Positions 38,801 to 49,000 of a DNA stretch of 64,000 nt are shown in pieces; the first letter of the stretch is position 1; each line of letters starts with the position of its first letter. The stretch is from Brucella pseudogrignonensis. Lineage in GTDB: Bacteria; Pseudomonadota; Alphaproteobacteria; Rhizobiales; Rhizobiaceae. The DNA lies in assembly GCF_032190615.1 (NCBI RefSeq), contig NZ_JAVLAT010000001.1, positions 2,240,501 to 2,304,500 on the forward strand. Reading direction: 5' to 3'. The translations under genes were made by a program, and so were the position numbers. The notes under the pieces are model-generated. The model did no database searches and was not told the DNA's origin. It saw only the letters and a list, made by a program, of their open reading frames with translations.

Positions 38801-39536
38801 AATTGTCTTTCTTACCGGCGATAAGACGCAAGCCGCGTGCGCCGGACGAAACCCTGAAGGCTGTCGTCCTGGCTGGGGAGCATCTGCCGGATGATAATGG
38901 GTTCGTCGGAACAAAAGCTGCTGTGTTTGCGCGCGATGGCCAACTGGCGATCACGGTCTTCAGGCTTGCAATGGTCAGTCTTGCTTGACCCATAGCTGTT
39001 CCGTTCGAAACGACCTCATACATGGCCCGAAAAAGCCGGGCCGACCTGTTTGCTCTTTTCAGAGCGCTGGCGACAGCGCGTATCCATGCGCAGTCGGCCG
39101 ATTAAAAAACGGAGGCGGCGGGGATGCCGTATTCCGCTGAATTCTGTGCGGGCTAGGGGGTAGTGAATACCATACATCACTGTTTTAGCTATCTTTCGTC
39201 GCGATCCGTATTGAAAACCGGCAAACGATTCTGACAGCTATTCCGAAGCCTATTTAAGCTTTTATGGCGTCGTTCGCGCTATGACAAGTATGAATATCAG
39301 TTGACACCGTGATCGCAATTTTGCCGAAAGGTGATTATAGAACGGGCAATGACCTGTGCTGTTGGTCAAAAGCCGGGATCAAAGCCTTTGTTAACCATAA
39401 TTCGATACGGTTTGATTGATCAAATGTACGCATCCATATGCTTTGGCCAAAATGGCCAACTTTCGATGAATTCATAATGTTTAGATCGCGAACACCTATG
39501 CATTGTCTGAGCCTGCAAAATATTGCCAGAAATAAA
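38801..39536. other. Long intergenic region: rne leader and amidase promoter region
   Basis: 736 bases without a convincing gene between divergent rne and the amidase gene. The rne-proximal half (38801 to ~39120) is GC-rich and, read on the minus strand, folds locally: GGCCCG/CGGGCC around GCTTTTT (39025-39043) and GGTCA/TGACC (38968-38985). It is probably a long rne 5' leader, as expected for an autoregulated RNase E mRNA. The other half (39120-39536) is more A/T-rich, with TTAACCATAA and TTGATTGATC but no clear promoter pair. Short frames here show no coding character. Confidence 0.5.
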
Positions 39537-40745
39537 ATGAACGCGCGAAATATGTTCGTGCTTTTGGCGATGCTATGCGCTGCGTTGTTGCATATCAGTC
39601 AGGCGAAGGCCGCCAGCAATGCGCCGCTGTCTGCATTGACCTATCGCATGGCTGGCGATGATTTGCGTATGCGCGTTGTTGTGATGTTTGATCAGGAGCC
39701 GAAATTTTCGACACTCCTTTTGGCTAATCCTCATAGGCTGGTTTTTGACCTTCCTGAAACGCGCTTTGGTTTTGATGAAAACAGCCTGGCGGCGAGGGGG
39801 ATTGTCTCGCGTGTGCGCTATGGTTCTATTGGCAAGAATCGCTCGCGCCTCATTCTGACATTGCGCGGTCCGTTTGATGTTGAAAACGTTCAGGTGATTA
39901 AAAACGAAACGACGTCAGGATATCGTCTTGTTGCAGACATCGTGGCGACGTCCGATCAGCAATTTGAAGCGAAGCTTGCGGCACCACACGATGTAACCGG
40001 ATCGACGAGCCTAAAAGTTGCGTCACCTTCGATCGATAGTGAACCGCGTCCGTTTATCGTGATGATTGATCCGGGGCATGGCGGCATTGATAGCGGTGCA
40101 GAAAGCCTGAGCGGTATTAAAGAGAAGGATTTGACGCTCGCATTCGGTGAGGAGTTACGTGATCGTCTCGCTAAAGAAAGCAACATAAAGGTTTTAATGA
40201 CCCGCGATGATGACACGTTCCTGCGTTTGTCAGAACGGGTGCGTCTTGCGCGACAATATTCAGCTGACCTTTTCATTTCTATCCACGCGGATACGATCAA
40301 TCAGGGTGATATCCGGGGCGCTACTGTTTATACAATCTCTGACAAGGCATCTGACTCCGTCGCACGCGCGATGGCTGAGCGTGAAAATAAGTCGGATAGC
40401 ATTGGTGGTGCTGTTCCTGAAGAGCTACCTGAAGTTGCCGATATTCTGCTCGATCTCACACGTCGCGAAACGCATACGTTTTCGCTGAGCTTTGCTGAGA
40501 AAGTGATCGGAGCCTTGCAAGGTGAAGTTAACCTGATCAACAATCCGCATCGGTTTGCTGGTTTTCAAGTGCTGCGTGCGCCGGATGTGCCGTCAGTGTT
40601 GATCGAGATCGGTTATCTTTCAAATGCGGAAGATGAGAAACTCATCAGTAATCCGCAATGGCGTCGCAAGCTGGCAGATCGCATTGCGACGGCAATAAAG
40701 GCGTTTGAATTGCAAAAGCACCCTGGGACTTTGTCGCGAGGTTAA
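39537..40745 (+). CDS. N-acetylmuramoyl-L-alanine amidase with AMIN domain (AmiC-like)
   Basis: 402 residues from the chosen start. Signal peptide MNARNMFVLLAMLCAALLHISQAKA; AMIN domain (about 35-140; LRMRVVVMFDQEP, NPHRLVFDLPETRF) for envelope targeting; amidase_3 catalytic domain starting FIVMIDPGHGGIDSGA with zinc ligands in PGHGG, the following Glu and IHAD, and the late IEIGYLSN. Cleaves septal peptidoglycan; LytM factors such as the NlpD-like protein at 13.4 kb are typical activators. Alternative ATGs at 39438, 39477 and 39498 would put a long extra segment before the signal peptide. Upstream of PBP1A. Confidence 0.9.
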   Translation: MNARNMFVLLAMLCAALLHISQAKAASNAPLSALTYRMAGDDLRMRVVVMFDQEPKFSTLLLANPHRLVFDLPETRFGFDENSLAARGIVSRVRYGSIGKNRSRLILTLRGPFDVENVQVIKNETTSGYRLVADIVATSDQQFEAKLAAPHDVTGSTSLKVASPSIDSEPRPFIVMIDPGHGGIDSGAESLSGIKEKDLTLAFGEELRDRLAKESNIKVLMTRDDDTFLRLSERVRLARQYSADLFISIHADTINQGDIRGATVYTISDKASDSVARAMAERENKSDSIGGAVPEELPEVADILLDLTRRETHTFSLSFAEKVIGALQGEVNLINNPHRFAGFQVLRAPDVPSVLIEIGYLSNAEDEKLISNPQWRRKLADRIATAIKAFELQKHPGTLSRG

Positions 40746-40996
40746 AATAATGTAATGTTTAGTGGGGGTTGATATTTCTCCCCGCTTATAAGATGCATGC
40801 ATGCAACAGTTTTACGTATTTTTATTGTCGGTACGCGTTTGTATGACTTTAAATCGGTAAAAACTTGGAAATGATCTTGCCTTTGACGCATTTGCTGGTC
40901 AGTAACCACCTATTGCCGAAATGGCGCTGATTAACGAGCATGATTGTTAGTTGCTCCCTAATTTTTCGAACGATCTGAAGGCAGGATTCCGCATCT

Positions 40997-43462
40997 ATGG
41001 TAAGGCTTATCGGATATTTCTTCGGTATAGGTACAGTTTTCGCGCTCATTGTAGCTGGCGGAGTTGCTGTTTATATCGGGAGTGTAACCAAAGAGTTGCC
41101 TGACTACGAAGTGCTCGCAAAATACGAGCCTCCTGTCATGACGCGCGTTCACGCATCTGACGGTAGTCTGATGGCTGAATATGCACGGGAAAGGCGGATG
41201 TATCTGCCAATCCAAGCGGTGCCAAATCGTGTAAAAGCTGCCTTTATTTCTGCAGAAGATAAAACCTTCTATGAGCATCATGGTCTTGATTTTGGTGGCC
41301 TCGCTCGGGCGGTGGTGACCAATGTGAAGAATATGGGATCCGGTCGCCGACCCGTTGGCGCTTCGACGATCACACAGCAGGTCGCGAAAAATTTCCTTTT
41401 GAGTTCAAATCAGACTTACGATCGCAAAATAAAAGAAGCGATTCTTGCGATGCGTATCGAGCAGGCCTACTCGAAAGACCGCATTTTAGAGCTTTACCTC
41501 AATGAAATTTTCTTTGGTCTTGGTTCCTATGGTATCGCTAGCGCTGCACTAACCTATTTCGACAAGTCAGTCGGTGAATTGAGCATTGCGGATGCCGCTT
41601 ATCTGGCTGCGCTGCCAAAAGGCCCCAACAATTATCACCCATTCCGTTACCCGGATCGCGCGATGGAACGGCGCAACTGGGTTATCGATCGTATGGCTGA
41701 GAACGGCTATATTACGACGCAGGAAGCTGATGAAGCTAAGAAGCAGCCGCTTGGTGTAAACCCACGGACGGCAACTCATTATCTCTTTGCTTCTGAATAT
41801 TTTAGTGAAGAAGTACGCCGTCAGATTATCCAGAAATACGGTGTTGATGCGCTGTATGAAGGTGGCCTGTCTGTTCGTACAACACTTAATCCTACGATGC
41901 AGACCGAAGCACGTAAGTCGCTGCAAACTGCTCTTCTGCGCTACGATGAAGCGCGTGGCTGGCGCGGCCCTCTGAAACATGCCGAGCTGGGCAGTGACTG
42001 GGCGGCGGCATTTGGCGATATGCAGTCATTTGAAGACGTGCCAGAATGGCAGTTGGCTGTTGTTCTAAATGTATCTGGTGCTGGCGCCGACATTGGTTTG
42101 CAGCCTGCTATTGACGGTTCTGGTTTCCGCGGAAAAGAGCGCAAGCGGGGGTTCATTGCTGCTGATGACATGAAGTGGGCGATGCGTGTTACCAATATCG
42201 ACGGTAAGCGCGGTAGCGCCAAGTCTCCGGAAGGTGTCTTGAAAACCGGAGATATCGTCTATGTGTCCAAAGCTGGTGACGGTGAATCACGTTTCCGTCT
42301 GCAGCAGCCTCCAAAGCTTCAGGGCGCAATGGTTGCTATGGATCCGCACACTGGCCGCGTTCTTGCGATGGTTGGCGGATTCTCGTATGGGCAATCGGAG
42401 TTTAACCGTGCAACGCAGGCTTATCGTCAGCCTGGCTCTTCATTCAAGCCATTCGTTTATGCAGCGGCACTCGACAATGGCTATACGCCTGCGTCTGTTG
42501 TGCTTGATGGACCTCTTGAAGTTAATCAGGGCGGCGCGCTTGGGGTGTGGGCTCCGAAAAACTATTCGGGCAAATTTTCTGGTCCATCGACACTTCGCTA
42601 CGGCATTGAACAATCGCGTAACGTTATGACCGTTCGTCTTGCGCAAGACATGGGCATGAAGACTGTTGCGGAATATGCTGAGCGGTTCGGTATCTATGAC
42701 AAGATGTTACCAGTTTTGTCTATGTCGTTGGGTGCTGGTGAAACCACTGTGCTGAGAATGGTGACGGCTTATTCGGTCATCGCGAATGGCGGGCAGAGTA
42801 TTACACCTTCAATGATTGATCGTATTCAGGATCGTTACGGCAAAACAGTCTTCAAACATGACGGGCGTCAGTGTGAAGGTTGTAATGCGCAGCAATGGTC
42901 GGGGCAGGAAGAGCCGACATTGATCGATAATCGCGATCAGGTTCTTGATCCGATGACCGCTTACCAGATTACATCAATGATGGAAGGCGTCGTTCAGCGC
43001 GGTACAGCACAGTTGCTAAAGAGCCTCGACCGTCCGCTGGCTGGTAAGACAGGTACGACAAACGACGAAAAAGATGCTTGGTTTGTTGGCTTTACTCCTG
43101 ATCTCGTTGTTGGCGTCTTCATGGGCTATGACACACCAACACCACTGGGTCGCGGTGGTACGGGTGGCGGTTTGGCTGCTCCGGTGTTCAAAGACTTTAT
43201 GACTCAAGCTCTGGCCGGTACGCCAAAAGTCGATTTCCGCGTACCAGAAGGCATGACGTTGATCGCGATTAACCGTAAAACTGGTATGCGTACCAATCAG
43301 GGTGATCCAAACCTCATCATGGAAGCTTTTAAGCCGGGAACAGGTCCATCGGATAGCTATTCAGTTATTGGTATGGATCAGTATCGTGAAGGATCGCCGG
43401 TTCAGCCGCAATCGCCACAAGCGACCCGAGCAATCAATTCGGGTTCGGGTGGACTTTACTGA
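40997..43462 (+). CDS. mrcA: Penicillin-binding protein 1A (class A)
   Basis: Bifunctional peptidoglycan synthase, 821 residues. N-terminal membrane anchor (about 5-28); GT51 glycosyltransferase domain with ISAEDKTFYEHHGLDF (from ~86) and ASTITQQVAKNFLLSS; an intermediate OB-like region; transpeptidase domain with SSFK (Ser481 nucleophile, Lys484), the SRN motif in EQSRNVMTVRL, and KTG at 684-686 (LAGKTGTTND). Symbol follows the E. coli name. No gene is seen in the 251 bases before it. Confidence 0.94.
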   Translation: MVRLIGYFFGIGTVFALIVAGGVAVYIGSVTKELPDYEVLAKYEPPVMTRVHASDGSLMAEYARERRMYLPIQAVPNRVKAAFISAEDKTFYEHHGLDFGGLARAVVTNVKNMGSGRRPVGASTITQQVAKNFLLSSNQTYDRKIKEAILAMRIEQAYSKDRILELYLNEIFFGLGSYGIASAALTYFDKSVGELSIADAAYLAALPKGPNNYHPFRYPDRAMERRNWVIDRMAENGYITTQEADEAKKQPLGVNPRTATHYLFASEYFSEEVRRQIIQKYGVDALYEGGLSVRTTLNPTMQTEARKSLQTALLRYDEARGWRGPLKHAELGSDWAAAFGDMQSFEDVPEWQLAVVLNVSGAGADIGLQPAIDGSGFRGKERKRGFIAADDMKWAMRVTNIDGKRGSAKSPEGVLKTGDIVYVSKAGDGESRFRLQQPPKLQGAMVAMDPHTGRVLAMVGGFSYGQSEFNRATQAYRQPGSSFKPFVYAAALDNGYTPASVVLDGPLEVNQGGALGVWAPKNYSGKFSGPSTLRYGIEQSRNVMTVRLAQDMGMKTVAEYAERFGIYDKMLPVLSMSLGAGETTVLRMVTAYSVIANGGQSITPSMIDRIQDRYGKTVFKHDGRQCEGCNAQQWSGQEEPTLIDNRDQVLDPMTAYQITSMMEGVVQRGTAQLLKSLDRPLAGKTGTTNDEKDAWFVGFTPDLVVGVFMGYDTPTPLGRGGTGGGLAAPVFKDFMTQALAGTPKVDFRVPEGMTLIAINRKTGMRTNQGDPNLIMEAFKPGTGPSDSYSVIGMDQYREGSPVQPQSPQATRAINSGSGGLY

Positions 43463-43613
43463 CCTTCCCCTCTTTACACTGCGTCGCGTGCTAACTATGG
43501 TCCGCGGCGCTTGGATGGCTGTTTGCCAATCCTTTTAAAAGTGCGAGGCTTGCTCTGATAGAGCATATGTTCTCTCCACATATATGCAGAATAATTGAAG
43601 GAACGATTTGCCC

Positions 43614-44742
43614 ATGCGCGCGGAAATCGAGACGCTGGTTGACGAAATCCAGCAGGCCATAAGCCTGCTGAGGAGGCATCTTTGACTGGGATCAGGCAAT
43701 TAAACGTCTGGGCTATCTGAACCAGAGAGCTGAAGATCCTACCCTTTGGAATGATGCACAGGAAGCCCAGAAGCTGATGCGTGAGCGCCAGCAGCTGGAA
43801 GATAGCATCAACGGCATCAATACACTTAGACAGACACTCAATGACAGTATCGAACTCATCGCCATGGGCGAAGAGGAAGGCGATAAGTCGATCATTGCTG
43901 ATGCTGAAAACACCATTCGCGATCTGAAGAAGGAAGTCGATAGTCGACAGATCGACATGCTGCTTTCAGGCGAGGCTGATGCGAATGACACCTATCTTGA
44001 AGTCCATGCTGGCGCAGGCGGCACGGAAAGTCAGGATTGGGCGTCAATGCTTTTGCGTATGTATACGCGTTGGGCAGAGCGCAGCGGACGCAAAGTCGAA
44101 GTCATGGAAGTGCATTACGGCGAAGAAGCAGGCATCAAGTCGGCGTCGATCCTCATCAAGGGTCATAATTCCTATGGCATGGCAAAGACGGAATCCGGCG
44201 TTCATCGTCTCGTCCGTATTTCGCCTTACGATTCGAATGCGCGTCGTCATACATCCTTTGCAAGTATCTGGGTTTATCCGGTCATCGATGACAATATTGA
44301 TGTGCAGGTAACAGAAGCAGATGTTCGCATCGATACCTATCGCGCCTCCGGTGCAGGCGGTCAGCACGTCAACACAACTGACTCGGCAGTCCGCATTACA
44401 CACATTGCTTCAGGCATTGTCGTACAGTGTCAGGCAGAACGTTCGCAGCACAAAAACCGTGAAAAAGCCTGGGCTATGCTCCGTGCCCGTCTTTACGAGG
44501 AAGAGCTGAAGAAGCGCGAAGAAGCGACTGACGCCGCCAATGCCAGTAAAACTGATATTGGTTGGGGACATCAGATCCGCTCTTACGTCTTGCAACCTTA
44601 TCAGCTCGTCAAGGATCTGCGTACCGGTGTTGAAAGCACCAACCCGCAGGAAGTGCTTGATGGTGCTGTTACCCCATTCATGGAAGCCGCTCTTGCGCAC
44701 CGCATTCATGGTGGGGCTGAGCTAATCGAAGACATTGATTGA
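43614..44742 (+). CDS. prfB: Peptide chain release factor 2, with programmed +1 frameshift
   Basis: Releases finished peptides at UGA and UAA. The coding sequence is split: codons 1-23 from ATG 43614 end at an in-frame TGA at 43683-43685; translation continues in the +1 frame from 43684 (GAC) to 44742, giving 375 residues. The GGQ loop is [16 protein letters not shown]. The stop-recognition tripeptide region reads [17 protein letters not shown], that is SPY where E. coli RF2 has SPF. AAGGA lies ten bases before the ATG. The frameshift makes RF2 level self-regulated. Confidence 0.95.
43671..43686 (+). promoter_or_regulatory. prfB frameshift signal
   Basis: AGGAGG (43671-43676), three bases, then CTT TGA C (43680-43686). 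An internal Shine-Dalgarno three bases before the slippery CTT and the poor stop context TGAC is the classic RF2 +1 frameshift site. Low RF2 lets the ribosome slip; high RF2 terminates at the TGA. Confidence 0.95.
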
Positions 44743-44765
44743 TCTTCGTATTGATAAAGATGCTA

Positions 44766-44792
44766 AAAACCCGGCTATATGCCGGGTTTTTT
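44766..44792. terminator. Terminator of prfB
   Basis: 10-bp stem AAAACCCGGC/GCCGGGTTTT (44766-44775 with 44781-44790), 5-base loop, T-run to 44792. It lies between convergent genes and may also serve the small gene on the other strand. Confidence 0.9.
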
Positions 44793-44814
44793 ATGCAGCT
44801 TATTCTCGGAACAC

Positions 44815-45213
44815 TCAGGAGTCTTTTGATGCGGCGCGCTCTACAATCGGGCGGTTCTTGTGTGTGCGTGGGCCAGTGATGATCATGTCGATTTTCTGAA
44901 TTGTCAGCGCATCTTCCGGCGTCAAACGGTCTGGCTGAACAGAGATACCCGGAAGAGGTTCGGTTGGCATCTCAGGTAATGGCTGCAATACCGCTTGTTT
45001 TTTGAATATCGATGCGAGCTTGCTATTTGATTGTTGTGGCTTTTCAGTAAGCTTTTCGAACGTCGTATAAACTCCGCCCCCCACAGCAACAACGAAAGCT
45101 ACCGCACCAAAAATTGACGTTCGTACCCATTTCGTGGACCAGGGCCAAGCGGCAGGATTATTCAGATGCCCATTGCATCCGTCGTTTCCTGGTTTGTTCC
45201 ACTTTTTTATCAT
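44815..45213 (-). CDS. Small single-pass membrane protein of unknown function
   Basis: 132 residues, not recognised. After a ~30-residue N-terminus with two Trp and one Cys there is one membrane helix (SIFGAVAFVVAVGGGVYTTF, about 33-52). A Lys/Pro-rich linker and a C-terminal part LTPEDALTIQKIDMIITGPRT follow. ATG 45213 has only a weak ribosome-binding site. Convergent with prfB. Codon pattern looks native. Could be a periplasmic-facing accessory protein; no function is claimed. Confidence 0.65.
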   Translation of the reverse strand: MIKKWNKPGNDGCNGHLNNPAAWPWSTKWVRTSIFGAVAFVVAVGGGVYTTFEKLTEKPQQSNSKLASIFKKQAVLQPLPEMPTEPLPGISVQPDRLTPEDALTIQKIDMIITGPRTHKNRPIVERAASKDS

Positions 45214-45313
45214 GCTGGTCGTCTTTGCATCCCAGATATTTGATTCTATTGCATCTTATCATGGTTAACAAAGCTTTTCCGAAGCTTTCGCAATGCCTGC
45301 TTAAACGAGAATG

Positions 45314-45346
45314 AAAAAGGGCAATCACATTACCGGTATTGCCCTT
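45314..45346 (-). terminator. Terminator of bcp
   Basis: 9-bp stem AAGGGCAAT/ATTGCCCTT (45317-45325 with 45338-45346); on the minus strand the stem runs into TTTTT. Lies just after the bcp stop. Confidence 0.85.
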
Positions 45347-45355
45347 ATTGTTTGA

Positions 45356-45820
45356 TCAAAGTGCGCGTGCAGCCTCGAGTACGGCTTGCGCATGGCCATC
45401 GACTTTTACTTTTTCCCAGACCTTAGCAACACGACCTTCTGCATCGATCAGAAACGTAGTTCTTTCGACGCCCATATATTTGCGGCCATACATGCTCTTT
45501 TCGAGCCAGACACCGTAAGCTTCAAGCACTGTCTTGTCTTCATCTGCGGCCAGATCGACGGTCAACTCGTGCTTTTTGCGAAATTTCGCATGTTTATCCG
45601 CGCTATCCGGCGATAGACCAATGACACGTACATTCAGCTTGTCGAACTCAGGCTTGAGCTGAGAAAATGCTATGGCTTCTTTTGTGCAGCCAGAAGTATC
45701 ATCCTTTGGGTAGAAATAAAGAACGACTGGGTTTCCTTTGAGAGACGACAGATTAATGCTGTCATTATCAGAGGGCAAAGTGAAGTCCGGTGCGAGATCT
45801 CCAACTTGGGGACGAGCCAT
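45356..45820 (-). CDS. bcp: Thioredoxin-dependent peroxiredoxin, BCP/PrxQ type
   Basis: Reduces hydrogen peroxide and organic hydroperoxides. 154 residues. N-terminus VGDLAPDFTLPSDND, active site YPKDDTSGCTKEA with peroxidatic Cys45. The resolving Cys found five residues later in E. coli BCP is Ile here, so it should act as a 1-Cys enzyme or use a partner thiol. ATG 45820 (MARPQVGD) with AAAGG upstream is preferred over the frame to 45901. Confidence 0.93.
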   Translation of the reverse strand: MARPQVGDLAPDFTLPSDNDSINLSSLKGNPVVLYFYPKDDTSGCTKEAIAFSQLKPEFDKLNVRVIGLSPDSADKHAKFRKKHELTVDLAADEDKTVLEAYGVWLEKSMYGRKYMGVERTTFLIDAEGRVAKVWEKVKVDGHAQAVLEAARAL

Positions 45821-46069
45821 ATCTAAGCCTTTCTTTTGTGGATATACGGAGAAACTGCCTGTTACACTTAAAGCTATCGCATTCGTATCAGTCTTGTGCA
45901 ACGTAGCGTAACTCAGGCAGCGAAGTGTGTATCTTTAGGGAGATGCTAAAGAAGTGCAACGTCGGTTTGCTGATCGAACTTAGGCTAACAAAAACAGTAT
46001 ATTATCGAGTTCTCATGATTCCTTTCATGAGATGGTTTAAATAGAGAAATCAGGTGGTCGGCTGGAATA

Positions 46070-49000
46070 TTGACTGAGAAAGAGCACAAAATACGCTTTT
46101 CCAAGCGCGAGATGAAGAGAATCGTGCGCCTGGCGGCTGACGGAGATGATGGAGGCGTGTTCGTAATCGGGCGTCGTAAACGCTCATTTTTTTCGTTGTG
46201 CTCTCACGCTGTTCTGTCGCTATGTATCGCACTTGTTCTGATCGGCGGAGTTGGTTTTGTTATTTTGCGTGGTGGCGTGACCAGCAATATGCTCCGCGAA
46301 GAAGCTCAGAAAAATTTGACTCGTTTACTCGGTGATCGGGCATCTGCTTCAATTGGGAGTGCTGGATTTTCGCTAGATCAGAATAGCCTGGTGGCCTTAG
46401 AGGCCCGTGATGTGTCAATTTCTGATCCCGGGCAGCGCATCGAAATCCAGAATATTAAGTCGGTACGCTTGGGGCTTGCGCCGCTTCCGCTTTTGACCGG
46501 CAATGTGCGGGTTGCGGAATTGGAAATTGATGGCGCGGCGTTTGATTTGCCTGAACAGGAAGGAGCAGGGTTTTGGAAGTCTCTGCCTTATGACAAGCGC
46601 GGTTTTGTAGATTTTGATGTGCTTTCGGATGATCTTTTTTCTGCGATGCGCCGAAATCTTGAACTGTTACATGACCAGAATACAAAGGCTCTGAGCCTGA
46701 TGAATACAACGGTGCGGTTTAAGGCTGGGGATGAGCAGCAGAGCATAGAAATCAGAAAGCTGCGACTGATTGAAGATGCAGGCCGCATCAAGCTGGATGG
46801 AACTGTTGTATGGAACGGCAAGATAATTGCTGTTGACGGGAACATCGATCGCAAGGGTGAAGATAACGAACTTGATTCATTCAAGGTCAATATCAGTAAT
46901 ATTCCTCTCGATCTGGGTTCGTCTGCAGCGGTCGCACCAATAATTGATGGCAATCGGGTTAATCCCGCCCATTTTGAACTCAAAGGTAATGCAAGTCTCA
47001 CGCTCTCGGGAAAAACGGCTCATGCTGAAGAACCGGATACAATTGGCGCAGAGTTAGCCGTTGATGGCATCGACATGCAGCTTGGACGTGTTGAGGATGT
47101 GCGTGGATCGGCTGTGCTGAGGCTGGAGCATTCCGTTGGTAGTCAGAAGATTGAAGTGTTGCCGTCGCGTGTCCAGCTGGGTGGGTTGCAGGCTCAGTTC
47201 AATGGCGCTTTTGGACCAGATTTTCAGGCTCAGGATGCAGTTTCTGATCCTAGTTACCGCTTTGAAATACTGACAACTTCTGCGATCAGCATGCCAGCCG
47301 AATCGAGTGATCCACCACTTTCGTTTGGTGTGCGAATTGCTGGAAGTTTCCTATCAAAACAGCAGCGAATCCAGTTCTCAAATCTCGATGTTCAAACCGC
47401 AAGCGGCGAACTCTATGGCCAGGGCAGTATTGGTTTCGGGAGCGGTTCGCCGGAAATGATTTTCATGCTGCGCATTCCGGAAATGCCTGTCGCCGATGCA
47501 AAGCATCTTTGGCCTATTGACGTTGCTGACGGCGCACGTGCCTGGGTATTGAAGAATCTTTTTGGTGGTCGCCTGACAGATAGCCGCATCGAAATTTCTT
47601 TGGCAGGTGGTCGCTTTAATGGGCCCGGGCTTCCTCCACCGCTGACGGACGAAGAAATAAAAGCTGATTTTAATGTCGAACAGACGCGTTTTGATGTTAT
47701 TGGTGAATTGCCACCTGTTCGCGATGTCAACGGAACAGTGAGCGTTCGTGGTGCACGTACGACCATCAAGCTTGATAAGGGCGTTGCTTACACGCCTGAT
47801 AACCGACAGGCAGATGTTTCTGAAGGTACGTTGTTTATTCCCTGGGGACCGCAGCGTCCGGTTATTGCAAATCTTGATCTACTGGTGTCGGGACAAGCAG
47901 CCGCTATTGCAGAAATCGCTGGGAAAAAGCCGATTGATGTTCTTAAAAACGTGCCTTTCCTGCCGCAGGATGTCACTGGCGACGTTAAATCGCGCGTTAA
48001 AGTCAGTTTTGCAGTGTCGAAAGATCCGCCACCCGGAACTCTCAAGTGGGAAGCTGATATCGGCTTTAAAAACCTCTCTATAGGCAAACCTGTTGGTGGA
48101 TCAAAGGTTACTGATGCTGATGGAAATATAAAGGTTGATCAGACAGCTGCGATAATTACTGCTGATGCAAAGCTTGATGGTATTCCTGCCAAAATCACAA
48201 TGACCGAGCCTGTTGATCGTTCAGGGCCAGCAAAGCGCGACCAGCAAGTTCGACTCGAAATCGACGACAAGTCGCGTGATAAAGTGCTGCCGGGCTTAAA
48301 GGACGTCTTCTCAGGGCCAATTTCGATTGATCTTGGAATGGAAGAAAATGGCAAACGACATGTGGTGGCGAACCTTGACAAAACTCAGGTTGACTTACCT
48401 TGGCTCGGTTGGCGTAAGGGCAGCGGTATAGCGTCCAAAGCAGAGTTCGATCTCGTTAAAAGCACTGGCAGTGATGGCAAGATCGACATTCGCAACCTCG
48501 TGCTGACTGGTGATGCATTTGGCGCAAAGGGTAGCTTCTCTATTGCCGGTGGCGACCTACAGTCGGCAGATTTAACTGATGTGCGGCTTAATCGTTCTGA
48601 TAGGCTCTCCATAAAGGCCACTAAGGGAACGGGTGGATACCGCGTGAATGTCAGCGGTTCTAAGTTTGATGCACGATCGCTGATCAAGCAATTTTCTGAT
48701 GTAGGTAAGAAAACTGGTGGCTCCAAAGGCAACACTACACGCGTTGTTGTAAGCGCGCAGATTGATCAGGTTACAGGGTTTAATGATGAGACCCTGCGCA
48801 ATGTTGCCGTTTCTTATGAAAGTGCTGGAAGCAAAATCTCTGGTGTGTCCGTAAACGCCCAGACGTCTTCTGGGGAGTCATTTGTCGCCACTAATAATGA
48901 TCAGGGCGATGCGCGTTCTGTGTCTTTGCAGTCCAATGATGCTGGCGCGATCCTTCGTTTCTTTGATTTCTACGATAAGATGCGGGGCGGAAAAATTACA

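Noticed and set aside
38724-39023. 99-residue minus-strand frame in the rne leader
   Set aside because: No family features and it runs into rne in a different frame; the region is better explained as an RNA leader.
43461-43613. A missing small gene between PBP1A and prfB
   Set aside because: The short frames there are fully explained by the prfB 5' end and the frameshift; no ribosome site supports another gene.
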